Assembly: GCA_019400425.1 (NCBI GenBank)
Contig: JAFREE010000005.1
Coordinates: forward strand, 124,001-188,000
Length of the DNA stretch: 64,000 nt
Origin: Hymenochaete sp. R1
Lineage: Eukaryota; Basidiomycota; Agaricomycetes; Hymenochaetales; Hymenochaetaceae
Reading direction: 5' to 3'
Part shown: positions 46,246-59,223 of the stretch, in pieces
How positions within the stretch are numbered: the first letter of the stretch is position 1
How the letters are laid out: each line of letters opens with the position of its first letter
Notes under the pieces: generated by a model
What the model was told of the DNA's origin: nothing
Databases searched by the model: none
What the model saw: the letters and a program-made list of their open reading frames with translations, nothing else
Position numbers and translations under genes: made by a program

Positions 46246-48916
46246 TCAAATCACCTTCGCTTTACTTAAATTTCCCATTAGAATCTGCTCGCTAACTGAC
46301 GAAAGTAAACGGAGGTGAAATGAATTGACTGCGAGCACGAAGAGCTAGCAGTGCTTACCATGAGACACAACGCGAGCCGTAGCGCGAGAGTCCTAATGCG
46401 TATAGACAAATACCTTAAAATCCCTTCTTCTCAGATGAAACAGAAATCCTTACAATCACCGTCGTTAAATATGCCCGTAGTCTCCTTTTCTTCGGAGAGC
46501 TTCTCTGATGCAGACCATGAAAAGCCGAGAGCATATCTACAAAATCGATCAATCACCACACCCTATCCACCCGAAACCCTTATACAAGAAGATGGAGTTA
46601 TAAGAAACATACATCTCGCAATGCTCTCCGGATCGTTCTTCGTCCCATTTTTATCTTCATAGTTTATCACATAGTCTGCAAAACGGGCACCTTCCCGGAT
46701 CTTGCGGCATAGGATGTCGTACTTGTTGAGGAAGAGGATAAATTCGACGGTTTGGAGGAGGCGGTTTGAGCAAAGCGTCGTCCAGAGGTGGAGGGAGTCT
46801 TCCTAAAAAAAATCAATAATCAATTTCAAGCTCACAAATCGAGATGCGTTAGTGCGAGACCAGTAACACGCACCAGTCGGTTAACGTTAGGGCCCTCTGC
46901 TAACCATTCATCGAAAGCTGAAATCGGGGCAAGGAAAATGATGGTATTCACTAACAGAAAGGAGATTTGTCAAAAAAAAAGAACATAGATCTAAAAAGAG
47001 TTGTTGAAATGCGCACTGCTATCGAAGTATGGAGCCCATGCTGCGCGCTGGCTACGAAAGCCACCAACATCGAAAATAATCCATTCCTGACCTGCTGCTC
47101 GGCCATTTTCGATGACAAGTCTATGCTCCTCCACGCCCGTTGTACAAAGTCTTGCTCGTAGTACGTCCGCTATAAATTCGTAAGGAGATAGCTCTCATCC
47201 TAGGATAAGAACTTACCCGTCGAAGGAACATAGTCGGGCGCGGTGACTCGGAGAACATCGTTGAGAAAACTACCAATTGAATGAGCAAAAAAAGCTCGAG
47301 CACACGATAAGATTGCTACTCACAAGCCTGGTCTGTTTTCTAGCTGAATATTCTTGCGCTTCAGCGTCTTCCGTACTTCTTCATTTCTCCAGAGCCGATC
47401 GATGTCTTCCCCAAAAACTTCGATAATTTGTCGCGCTTGAAGAAGCTCGCGTTCCTCCTCCTCTGAGACCTCGTCGAAGCTTGGTTTTCGTGAAAGTGAC
47501 TGTTCCTTCCGCCGTAACGGGTCGGGATCATTGGAAGTAAGCGAAGGCAGCCGAGCCCTCCTCCTCCAACCAGTCCCTCCGCGAACCTTCACTGCAAAAG
47601 AATCAACAACACTCCCTATCCGACTCGCACTACTCCGAGTTCGCAATCTCGCCCTTACACCACCCTCCTCACCCTGCCCTTTTCCTTGATAGCTGATCTC
47701 ACTCGAGCTCAAAGCAGACGAAAATGTTGCAGACGACGAAAGCGAGTGCCGGCGTAAACTCAAATGCCTCGGGTTTGATCTAGCGTTAGTGGAATTTGAT
47801 GTCGTAGAGGCGGACAACGATGAAGGGGGTCGTAAATGCGTTTCGTGCGTAGACACTGTTAGCGACGAGCTCGCGTTGGAAGAGGTTCCCCCATAGGCGT
47901 AGGTAGTTCCGGACCGGAATGCGGGAGACGCTTTCCGCGGACGTTGTGATCCACCATCAACATGAGACTGACCGTTGCCTGGTGTTACATGGTCAGACTC
48001 CTCTGCTCCTAGCCGCTGCCGTAAGGTAACCTCAATACTCCTCAGCGGTAGCAGACTGAGCATTAGGCGCCTTAGTTCGTTAGAAGCGGACGAATAATAC
48101 GGCTGCTTTTGCTGTCTCTCAGTCTGATCCCGACTCTGACTCTGATTTTGAAACGTCTCGGAGGCATTGGGACCCAAAGGCGTGGAAGCGGTAGGAGCGA
48201 CGTTGATTGTTGTATCGAAGGGCCGTCGCACTCTGTCGCATTTCGCGACCTGGCTTGACGGTGTTGAGAACGTGTCCGATGACGCCGCGCGGTGGCTGGG
48301 ATCAAGCGTGGGTTTAAAGAAGTCTTTGAGGATATCAATTAAATGGTTGACAGAGATGAGGAGGTTGAGGTGGATGATTGTTCGCCATGCCTCTATGTCC
48401 GCTTGGAATGCGCGAGGGGCGAGATTGAGCTGGAAGTTTCGGAGAGTCGTTGATCTTTTGAAAAGACAAATTGTTACACGTTTCTATGAGATATGCACGA
48501 AAGTAAGTTTCGACTTACTTGCCGGATTCCGATTGTCCTTATGTTTCGTAGATCGTAGACAATGCCATGTATGCAATCAGTAATCGAATGTCGAGGTATG
48601 TTAAAGCTGCTCGACACCACTCACCAAGAAGTAAAATGCGAACCACATTTCTATTCATCCCCGCACGCTCTGCAAAAAGTTCACGGTCAATCCTGTCACT
48701 CTCCGCCTTCGCCTTCGCATACAGTTCGCCTTTCTCCCATGCATCTGTCTGTGAAGCATTCGAGTAGCTTGGAGTGGGTGGCCAGTGCGACTTGACCCCC
48801 TCGTCTTTCCGGTATGGCACCTGCACTTTGGTCAAGCTCATCGACGGAGGATTGTCTGTTGGCTTCGGGGGCTTCGAGGTTCGCTTTTTTTCGACTCGTG
48901 GTTGAGTAGTGTTCAT
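46246..48916 (-). CDS. Atypical heterotrimeric G-protein alpha subunit with long insertion
   Basis: Exons 48916..48625, 48537..48519, 48454..47324, 47269..47217, 47169..47017, 46950..46874, 46802..46613, 46536..46454, 46392..46359 and 46295..46246 give 693 aa; a normal G-alpha has about 350. The P-loop is GQSESGKST near residue 98. Then come AFQADIEAWRTIIHLNLL, FLNDVLRVTAPDYVPS, switch I ADVLRARLCTTG with Arg and Thr kept, switch II FDVGGFRSQRAAW, FLAPISAFDEWL and G4 FLNKYD (about residues 601-604). The end is QILMGNLSKAKVI. Deviations: Phe replaces the catalytic Gln (about residue 536), the G5 box reads TTVIDS instead of TCATDT, and no MGC-type lipidation start exists. The helical domain carries a Ser/Arg-rich insertion of roughly 280 residues. 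The N-terminal 97 residues are basic and Pro-rich. Expanded atypical G-alpha genes are known in basidiomycetes. Confidence 0.88.
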
Positions 48917-50239
48917 CGTCACATGCCAGTCATATTACCTATCGTCGTAGGATAGAAGGTCAAAGGGAGCGAGGAGTGAAGAAGTGCTCGGCAGAAGTGT
49001 CAAGTGAAGGGATATTCGTTTCTTGCCGTTTCAGCTGCGTCGGTGGTACGTAGCAAGTGTTCCAAGCGTCTTCTAGTCGGAGAAGCTATCAAAGCTCCGA
49101 ATGGAACCAGAAGAGATGGAGGATACAGAGAGCGTTTGTCCGCACGGCCGCTGACTCTCTGAGGTATTTAAAGTCCATTCGCGACCGGGGGCGAACTAGA
49201 AACAGCGTGGGACGGAAGTGGTTTAGCCTGACTCTGGTATGATACGTACAGCTTCGCGTTGACAAGCATATGGGCACTGCTAGCAAAAGATGCAATTTTT
49301 TTTGATAGCGGAGGTCATTATGGGTGCTTCCGATGAAATGAAAATCTGGGGATCTAGGTTCGTGGAATAGTTTGCCGACCGCAACTGCTCGGGTCAGATC
49401 CGCTGGTAACCGTCGGGATGGGGAAGTGTATACAGTGCTGCGTAATAGTACACGCCGTACACGGTATTGCATTGATGAGAAAATAAGCTGCTGGTCCCGC
49501 GCAATCGGAAGGTAAGCGAAATTCAGCGAAGTTAGACGTAGCTATGCAAGTAAATTGCTACTCACAAGGCGATGTTACTCTGTCACTTAGGTTGAGACGA
49601 TTATTACAAATAAGGTTAGTGAAAGTGAGACAAAATTTCGTTGAAAAGGGAGATTAAAAAATCGACCTTTCTCATTTTGTCGTCTGATCTAGGTCGGGAT
49701 TCGGAGCGCGTATTTCCGAAGCTATACATTGATGACTCGACTTTATGAAGTGCGAAAAAAACAGAGGGACAAAGGGAAAACTGCACGTAAAAAGGTTGCC
49801 TGCGATATCCAGTATTTTAAATTCAAGAAGACAAGGACTTCTCTCAGACACGAAAAGAACCTGTCGAGAATTACCGACTCTCCTAAACGCCGCAGACAGA
49901 AAAGTAGAACCGCAAAACTACAAGGTCAGAAGGAACAAGGTCAGAAGGAAGACCGAGTGGCACCGAGTAAAAGAAGAGAAGATGCAAACTGATGATGCGG
50001 AAAGTGAAGGAAAAACTAACCCAAGCATACTTTCATTCTGTAGTTCAGTACTTACTCATGGGAGGTTGCACCCGACATCAAATAGAAGAAAGTAAGACGG
50101 ACGGTAAAGGGCATCTACTCGCACATCCCACTTAAACTTCCCCTGAAGTCGGTTAGCTTCTCCGAAGGTTGTTCGCGTGAAGACGGTATGTGGAAAGGAT
50201 ATAATACAATTTCGAAACGGAAAGATCCAGATAGAATTA
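48917..50239. other. Intergenic, no gene recognised
   Basis: About 1.3 kb upstream of the G-alpha gene. A Lys/Arg-rich frame at 49729..49992 (plus) contains a short tandem of AAGGTCAGAAGGA near 49920-49950 but no domain or splice signals. Confidence 0.4.
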
Positions 50240-51016
50240 TTACAAGCCACTCCTCGAAACGAAATTCTAAAAGAGATTACAAAAGACGTCAAAGTTCTTT
50301 CTTCGTCTCGTCGATTTATAACACACCTCTAAATCCGCCGAAGTCGTAACAGCCAGCACGAACTTCCGATCGTAATCAGTGACTAGTCATTCAAGTCGTC
50401 AGTACACGTTTGGTCGGAACTGCGAGTGGCTAGGCGCACCGAGTGCAAATTTGTTTTCTTGAAGGAACTCTTCTAGATCATAGAGCGGCGTGCTCGGGGC
50501 AATCAGAGTGTACTTCTGTGAAGGGTCTCGTTTGAACTTTGTCATATGCTTCAGAACACTGTCGGACTTTAGTGGATCAGTATTCAGTGTTGTATAGTTG
50601 AGCGATTTAAGGCTTACTGGATCGGCTTGATTGGCCTCCCATTTCTCCTTCAGTGCTGCAACATCTATGTACCCGATTGGTTTCCTTCCTCTGGAAAGTA
50701 TTCTGAGGGATAGGCCAGAATAAGTATCGACGAAAACACACAAGGGGGTATTGCTACGCACGGGATGTAAGAGAAGTCGCGGTCGTATGCTAATTCAATC
50801 GCTCTTGATATACGCTCGCTCTCTGGAAGCGCAAACGCTGGCGGCAATTGGAGATCCTGCTCAAAGTTCGGACGATAAGACACTTGCGTTCATCCCCAGT
50901 TATTCAGCACGTACTTCGACGACTGCACCTCGATATTTATGGGCTGTGTTGGTGCAGACTTTGTCCTCAATGGCAGAACCCGCAGACACACTCGTTAGAG
51001 TGTCAGTCTGAGGCAT
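50240..51016 (-). CDS. Small CBS-domain-containing protein
   Basis: Exons 51016..50915, 50856..50762, 50690..50440, 50382..50327 and 50266..50240 give 176 aa. Marks: KYRGAVVEDLQLPPAFALPE, then FSYIPGRKPIGYIDVAALKE, KYTLIAPSTPLYDLEEFL, FALVTDYDRKFVLAV and the end LENFVSRSG. The two beta-alpha repeats fit a CBS pair that could bind an adenosyl nucleotide. Homologous small fungal proteins are annotated only as CBS-domain proteins, so the role is unknown. The start ATG at 51016 was chosen because the exon it opens joins in frame to the conserved VVEDLQLPP. It is divergent from the Tao3 gene. Confidence 0.85.
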
Positions 51017-51387
51017 TTAGTACTCCGAACCGCCTCCTTCGTGGTCAATGATAGAGCTACGACGGCACGTTGGGGAGGGAAGAAGTCAAACATGCTCATT
51101 GTTGTTGTTGGCGAACAACACACGGAGAGAACGGAGCCTAAACTGGGAATGATCCACGCTCGCGGCACCGCAACCAGCTTGCGAGTCTAACAACCTACTA
51201 GTCGGTACACCGGTATCTCTTGGACGGTCATCACACAGCGACACTCTCCTCAACGCGACGCGGATAGGCCGGCTAGAAGCTCAGCAAGACTGCCGTACAG
51301 CGCCCCTCGGGGTCAAGTAAAAACGCTGGATCATCGTTATTTTGAGGAATCCGCTTTATTGCTCACGAAAGGCCGGACACGCTCAGA
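51017..51387. promoter_or_regulatory. Bidirectional promoter region, CBS protein / Tao3
   Basis: A 371-bp divergent spacer. No TATA box was recognised. Confidence 0.45.
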
Positions 51388-54300
51388 ATGGGTGACGATG
51401 TGAACCAGATCACTATCCCAGGTACGAAGGTTTTTTAAGGTAGTTAATGTATCTAATGCAAAAGTATAGATTTTGATGATGAGGAATTCAGCTCGTCATC
51501 TATACCCTTTGGCCGCAGTGCAAATGCTTTCGGTTTCGGTGGACTCAGTTCTTCTGGCCCGGATTCTCCTACGATCTTGACCCCGACGGCACCACCACCT
51601 CCAGAGAAGGACTACGTATCTAGGGACTATTTTCATTCGCGACAAGACTCGGCGGCCTCAGAAGACTCGACGTTCTCGGTTCAAGGAGCGCACTCGACTC
51701 CATTTGCCTCTCGTTCAAACACCTCTATTCCAGCGGCACATTCCTCCCAAACCTCTCTCCAAGGCTCAGTGCCCCCCACTTTTACCAAGAAGTCCTCTTT
51801 TGCATCATTGAAAAACGCGTTCAAAGGAGCAGGCAAAGTCGTGGACCCTCCTCCGGTACCAACATTGGACCGACAAGCTTATCCGGCTGCTTTACGAAAC
51901 CCATTCAGTCGTTCGGCCTCCTCCTTAGCAAACCAACCTAATACTGCATCTATTCGAAGTCCACCTAGTGACAAGCATGGCAGGGCCATGTCTGCAAAAT
52001 ATGGTCGGACGAATCATTCTCATTCAGGCTCTATGTTCCATACCTCCGATGCCGGCAGTGACTATTCCTTTGGCTTCCACCATATCGCTCCTCGCCAGTC
52101 AACACCTCCACCTTTACCCAGGATGCCACGGCTAGGAACCCCACCAGAATCCGACGACTACTCTTCTTCGGAACCTAAAACTCCTTCTGAATACGCGTTG
52201 CACGCGATTTTCATGCAATTTGCAACAATAGCAGAGGACAAAATCGACCGTTTCTTAAAGTTGCCTCTCGACCGCGACCCATCTCTCATGGACGTCTTTG
52301 GTGCTGGCGTCGACACAAAGTTTGATGACCTTTTGGAGTCACTTGGACAGATTGCGTCTAAAACTCCAAAACGTGTGATTGATTCAATCATGCGTTGGCG
52401 GAGGACTCAACATGAAAGCGTATCTGGGGATCTAATCGTCGCTCATTCATCTTCTTCATCCAATGCTGCACGAAATGCTCGTCCAAAGGAGATTGCCAAT
52501 TTTCTGAACGAGAGAAAGAGCCTGGCAAGCATATACATCATGTGTCGTGCGCTCTATTCGACTGTGCAGTCTGTTACGCGAGAGGCTCTTGGCGAGAGCA
52601 CCGGATTTCATCTTGAGGATACGATTTTTGCGCAGCTCAAGCAACCGGACCTGAAGATGATGTTAGCATCACAAAATCATAAGATCAATGCCGAGCTCTA
52701 TGCCATTTTGTTAGGGAGGCTTTCTAACATTCGGTGCGTCGAGCCGGTCTAATCCACGGTTTGTTCTGATACGTTTGTGCAGCTTCGAAAGCGTGACAGA
52801 CTTGTATATACACGAATTAGGACCTATATCCTCCAACCAAATCCCGAAGGATGCGGAGCTGAAGTACGAGCTTTTGGTCAGAGCTCTCAGACACGTCGAA
52901 ATCAAAGTCTGGCCTCCAGAGGCTTTTGAAGAAGGCGCCGAATTCATGGAATCTTTCGCCAAGATTTTCGATAACGCACATGGGGCTCGGCTAAAGATCG
53001 CTTTTGTTGAAACGCTAACACAAATACTCCATCCGATTGGGAAGGTGTGTATACTTGGTTGGAACATTTGTAAACGCTGATGCATTCCTCCTAGACTGCG
53101 CAAGCCGAGGTGAATCACCCTGAATGGGGAAAGGCGATGGAATTGGTATATCATAAGGCCAGGGATATGATGAACAAGCCACGGTACTGGCAGGTTGCGT
53201 ATCCTTTGGTTGTGACAAGTCTTTGTGTAGCTCCGCAGGACTTGTTCTCTAAGAGCTGGGTAGCGTGCTTCGAAGCAGGGCTTCCAAAGTTAAAGGCGAG
53301 ATCCATTTTCTTGTGTTATCATAATAAACACTCACGGCTTTCATAGGAACGGCCGTTCCGTACGTATGTCTTGAACGGATCTCTCCGATTGATATGGACG
53401 TATCTTTATCGATGTCGTGAATCGAATACCGCAACTTCATCTCGACTGGAGACGCTCTTGAAAAACTTCTTCCCTGCTTCCCGCACATCCATAACTGTCT
53501 CCGAGGCTCACCTCCAACCTCTCATCTCCATGGTCCAGTTTACATTAAATCGCCATTTCGATTTCGGGAGTGAGCTCGTGCTTACCCTAATACAAGAACA
53601 ACAGGTGAAGGCCGCGCAGACAGGGAATGCTCCGTTATCAATAGGGCACGAACGACTGGCTATTGCCGTTGACTCTACTCTTAGAACACTGTACTTGATG
53701 GAGCAGGAGGAAGGTACACCGCCGTGGCCTTCCTCATCAGATTTCTCATCGTATCCAGACAAGGAAGACTACCCTTCTGTCTCAACATTTTTACCCGCTT
53801 CGATACAATCGAAACCCGGATGGACCGACTTCATTGATAGGTGCAGTTTCACGCTCATGCACGTCGCTCTGCCTTGCGCAAAGTCAGTGGGGAGAATGTC
53901 CATTTTCGACGACCAATGGACCTTTACGCGCTCAAACAATGCCTATGAGGATGCGACTGGAATGGTCATCCGAAAGCATCCAGAAGCCACAGTAGCATAT
54001 TCATCTGGCTTAAGTGGTCAAATGCGTCTGCTGTGCACATGCTTCTCTGCATGGCCTCGGCTCCTCCATCCATCACTCCCACTTGATGAAGCGCTGGACA
54101 TCCTCATTCGCGCCGTCATTCATGTAGAACCATCAGTCGGTGAAGCGGCTAGCGCTGCTCTTTCTCGCGTCGGTGAGGACGCAGTGCATCTCCCGCGAGT
54201 GCTTTCCCGTTTTGCGCTCTTTCTCTTTTCACCAAAGCAATTCACATCCGAGACGACTGGTACACGATTGCCATACGAGAGTTTGCGACTCCTGGAGACT

Positions 54301-57300
54301 TGGTGTGGTATCGTAAAGGCTTGGGAAAGCACTGTGATTAGTCAATCGGGTGTATCATCAGACGACAAAGGACAGAGCAGCATAAATGCTCAGTTCTTCG
54401 ATGTGGAGAAAGCGTCGTTGTTCTTGCTTAGTTCGCGATCACGATCGGCTCGTATCATCGGTGGAAGACTGCTACGTATGCTCAAGGGTATCGTCGATCA
54501 TTTCCAAGGACAGCCTCAGACACCGATTGATAACGTGGTTCGCGAGTCTTTTGGATTGGTGGATTTCCTTTTAGATAACCGATACGTTCAACAATACCTC
54601 GACGGGTTCGACGACCTCTTGGACTCTAAAGGAAATGCACGTCTATCGCATTGGCGTCAGTCGACCGCGGAGCAGGTTCTCGTCAAAATTGCGACCAGTG
54701 AAAGTGATGTTGATCGCGAGATCTGGTGGCAAGTTTTCCCAAGCATCATCCGGGCTCAGGCCTCTCAGCAGTCGAAAGTCATCATGTCCTGTCGAGATAT
54801 GTGGGTCGCCGCATCGACACGCTATCATTCTGCCATCGTTTCTGTCTCAAATATCACGAATCATCAAGTGACTGTACCGGGTGCTCGTTCGGGCAACGTG
54901 ATGACTTTCCGCGATCGAGAGCGCGTTATTGCAGAAAACGAGCAACTCATTGATCAATGGCATATGTGGCTCAAGCTATCGTGCTGCACTGCTGCTCCCC
55001 CGACAGAAGTGAAGTCGCACTCTCGCCTTCCATCCGAGGCAATGCCAGATCGAGACCTTGTCTCAACAGATACGAGGGGACTTTTTCGTTATCTCAATCG
55101 TTTCCTAGACTCTGACCACAACATTTTTCGTAATATTGCCGTCCTATGCGTCAGCTCCTTCCCTCCAGATTCATACAAGGATCTTCTAGACACTTTGGAT
55201 GGTTTCTCCGTCCGTTATTTATACGCAGACCCATCAAGGTCGCGAACTTCGCCTGCAGCCTCGTTAAGGAGGAATAGGCAACAAGATCGACTCCATTTGG
55301 CTGTCACCCACATATATCAGCTTACCGCGCACTATCTCAAACATCAGAGAGGTGTCGGCAGACAAGACAGCCTAATGACCGTTCTGAAGTTTGTGCGACA
55401 TACACAAGCGTTTCTCAGTGCGGCAGGGGTGAGACGGGATTGGCAACAACAACGGTTGCGGCGCTATTTTTGTGGGATCGTAGAACGCCTTTTCGATGGT
55501 CTGGCAACGTTGCAATCGTCCGACAGGTTCATCTCGCCAAACATGCATCTGACTCTATATCGTCTTTGTGAGGATTGGTGTCAAAGCGGGAACCAATCGG
55601 ACAGGGTGAAGCAACAACTTATTGAGATGCAGACGAGCGCGACGACGGGTTTCTCGGATCCGCAGCAGAAAGCATCAGCGATTGCGCAATTTCAGACGGA
55701 GACGAAACTCCTATCTCATGCTGCCATAGGAGCTATGGCATCGCTGTTGGTGAGTCGTTTATGAGAGCCATATAATCGGTTTGTTCTAAATTTGGCATAG
55801 CAAAAGGCATTTTATCCTCCGGAGCTTTCTTCAAATTCTCCAATGGACAGGCTTTCGTCTGATTTCGTTGTACCGCTTGAAGTCGCACCCACCTTAGATC
55901 GGATTGTCGCAATGCTAGCAAACATGCACGATTCAGTCAAGGCATGTGGACGGTAAGCTCCTCCTTCAACGAGGCAACGTAGCTACAACTTATGCGCACA
56001 TTATCACAGGAAAGCTCTGCGATCTTTAGTAGATCATGAGCGAGGCGAGGAGAACTTTTTGGACGAAGTTCTGCGCAGAAGTTTTGTGACTTCAGTCGAT
56101 CCCGAAACTAGCAGCTATCGCTTCTTCGAAGTTGTGGCTGATACGATTTGCACAGGAGAGTCGTGCCAGCTCACTTTTGGTCACGTATTTTGCCTTGGGG
56201 TCGCCAATTTATGCAGTCCACTCGTAAATACCCGCCGCTTAGCTTTGGAAACCTTAGAGGCGGTACATATCCGCGCGGGTGGTACAACGAGCCTATCAGC
56301 ATTTGAAGCTGGTGTTGGCAGCTCAGCTGCCAGCGTATATCTTGATGCACAATACAAGATTGCTGAGCACCTCGCTGAACAACACCCGAATGAGGCGGTC
56401 AACGTCATTGTGCATTGCGCATCCAGATTAGCGACAATATTTGATGTGTTGGCCGCGTATGCCTTCTCACACATGCTTAGAGCACTGGCGCCGTGGTTCG
56501 TCCACATCCAATTACTGGTCCAAGATAACTCTGCTCTGTCACGAGAAGGGCGAATAGTCCTCTTCCATCTCATGTCTTTGACTATCCGGTACTCGGAGAG
56601 CCACCCCGAACAAATCTACGCGCTTTGGATGTCCTTAGTCGATGGCAATCATTTTAACGGACATGCGACTATACGGTTCCTCCTTGAGCAGTCGTCGAAG
56701 GTGGGAAGCAGCGGCTTCGTCAGTTGTGCGAGGAGGATTGTTGCCTGCCTTTCGCGTACATCATGTGGGAGACAAACATTCGAAGATCTTTGCGAAGTCA
56801 TCGAGCCCGTTCGGATGCTGCCCACAATTGACCACAAGTTAATGTTCCCGGATCACGAAGAAACTGACCTTTGGTCTGACTTGGATGCGCTTTTCGCTGA
56901 ACAACCAAAGCATTCTTTGGGATCGGGCCAATTTGCACTTCTCTTTCTTGGAGATATCGCGTTGCCTCGAGCCTGGGAATCAAAGAAGCAGTTACCAATC
57001 CTTCTTCAAGGTGTGTTCGCTCACATTGGTCACCGCAATCCATTTGTACGAGACCAGGCAAGGCAGCTTCTATTCCAAGTGATCCGTTCGTGGCTTCCCG
57101 GATATGTGGAGCAGCCTTCGCAAAGCATGCTCCCTACATATTCTATGATGAGGCAATGTTTGGCAGACTTGGAGAAGGACTGTAATGCTATCTTTTGGAC
57201 CGAGGATGATACGGTCTCACAAATCAGCGACAAAATGCGGAAGCTATGTAGCACCGTGGTTCGGTGGTTGCAACCTCTGCATCCGAACCTCGCTGACGAA

Positions 57301-58968
57301 TGGGGCTCTTTAGCCTTGTTATGGGGAACAACATGCTCCATCAGGCCCATTGCTTTTCGTTCGTTGCAGGTGTTTCGATCGCTGATGCCGAAGGTCACAC
57401 AATCCGATCTCGCGCAACTGCTTGGTCGATTGTCGAATACCATTGCTGCCCAAGAGATGAACCTTCATCCATTTACCGTCGAGCTCATCATTACACTCAG
57501 CTCTGTTGTGAAGTCGGAAAATCTAGACATGTCTTTGCTTCCTCAACTTTACTGGTGTGCAGTATCGTGTTTGTCGACTCCTGTTGAGGCAGAGTTTGTC
57601 CAATTATTGGATATGCTGGAGTGCTTGTTGGAGCGACTCGATCTAAAAGACCCTTACGTCGTTCAGGTACTTCTTGCAAACAAGCCAGGAGGCTTCAACG
57701 ACAAGACAGATGGTCTCCAAAAGCTCCTCCTACTCGGCCTTCGATCTTCTAATACGTACAAGCGTACATTCAACCTCATAAGTTGTTTGTCAGAAATCAG
57801 TGACCCAACTCTTATCGATCACTCGGGGAACCGCCTGCGAGACTTGTATACGATGGTATTACCGGCGTGTCTTCAATCGTGGGAAGGTGAAGTAGACACG
57901 AATGTTGTCAAATGCGCCGAAAACATTGCTCGTTACGCTGAAGAGGAAGACCGACCTAGCATTGCTCGAATAATGACCTCCTTTGCGAAGTCGCGTTTTC
58001 GAACCAAGGACGATTTTATGCGACAAGCTGCTGCGTCTCTGCGCGAGCACTATGCTTCTGGCCAATGGATGGAAGTCGTATCTTTACTATTGAGCTTGGT
58101 CCTTAATCAAGAGCGTTGGCTGCGTGTGAGGGCCATGCAATTCTTAAAGAACCTATTCTCGCTCCGTGAGACTAGGGATCCCGTCGACAAGCTTGGATCA
58201 GAGCTTTTGATGCCCTTATTACGCCTTCTCCAAACCGATCTTGCCGCGCAGGCTTTAGAAGTATTGGATGAACCTTTGACCATTTCCGGTGGTGGACTTC
58301 CAGCCAAGCAAGTATTGAGGATGAGCATGCATGTGAGCAGCTTCATGGGCCGGGAGTCTGAGGTAGACACGGAGGTATTTGGGATTCCAGAAGAATCGGG
58401 TTGGAGTGTCGCTTGTCCGGATCGTCAGCGCGACATTTGCAGGACAAACGTTATGGCTGTCTTCGATACTTGCAAGATGCCCTCTCGACCTTCACGCATC
58501 GAGTTCGAGCCTGAGGTAGACCGATTTGTCGACCCCTTCGACGAAGACCTGGGAGATATCGTTGCCAACTTGCATGAGCTGAGCACTTTCTTCCTGGGAG
58601 ACGGAGAAGAAGTTGTCGACGAAAGTCCGCCTCCTTTGCCCACAACGCGGATGATCCATGATATTCCAACAATGTCCGTGCCTTCACATCGCCTCGAGGC
58701 CCGTGTTGCGGCTATTCTCGCAAAGTCAAGCGACGCCTCTGCAGCTATGGACTCTCCACAGACACCCTTTGTTGACGTGTTCCATGTCAGCTCTGGTCAC
58801 GTCCCAACCAACGGACTGGGCCACGGCAAGTATGATGGGTCTGATGAAGAGTCGAATAGTAGCGAATTTGATGTGGATACTTTCGCTTACGACAACACCT
58901 TCGCCAACGGTTCATCAGAAGGTGTACATTTTGACAATGGCTACTTTGCTTCCCATCGCAGACATTGA
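51388..58968 (+). CDS. TAO3: Cell morphogenesis scaffold protein, Tao3/Mor2/Furry family
   Basis: Exons 51388..51421, 51470..52733, 52783..53044, 53095..53295, 53347..55749, 55801..55952 and 56010..58968 give about 2,424 aa. The first 270 residues are Ser/Pro-rich and disordered. Next comes the Furry N-terminal domain: YALHAIFMQFATIAEDKIDR, FDDLLESLGQIA, ARPKEIANFLNERKSLASIY and FESVTDLYIHEL. It continues with HEAT-like helical repeats and the conserved C-terminal cell-morphogenesis region (EVLRRSFVTSVDPETSSYRF, RFFEVVADTI, LTFGHVFCLGVANLCSP). The family is the scaffold of the RAM/MOR network and activates the NDR kinase Cbk1/Orb6, thereby controlling polarity and septation. Intron 4 must start with GC at 53296 to keep LPKLKERPFRTYVLNG in frame. 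The C-terminus is acidic with SDEESNSSEFDVDTF. Confidence 0.95.
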
Positions 58969-59223
58969 ACTTTCGGTATCACTCAGATTTATTTCTTCAT
59001 TCATACCTTCGTCACATATCACATATCTCTATTCTCGTATCTTGGGCCATTTAACCTTATTCATCACGTATTTACGAATGGACGACCGGCAGTGTTGAAC
59101 ACCCCGCATCATGAACATTACTCAATTACCTGCTTTCGCGCTCTCTTTTTGGCACATTAGTCTAAATTCATATTTGTATATTACATCGTCATTGCTTTCC
59201 TGAATCACAGCATTAACTATACG
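58969..59223. other. Convergent intergenic region, TAO3 / MLH1
   Basis: A 255-bp AT-rich spacer between two facing stop codons, so it holds both 3' ends. No structure was recognised. Confidence 0.5.

Noticed and set aside
50666..50761. An in-frame-looking segment RSNTPLCVF before the CBS protein core.
   Set aside because: Removing it as an intron (GTGCGT to CAG) joins FSYIP to GRKPIGYID, which matches the family, while reading through does not.
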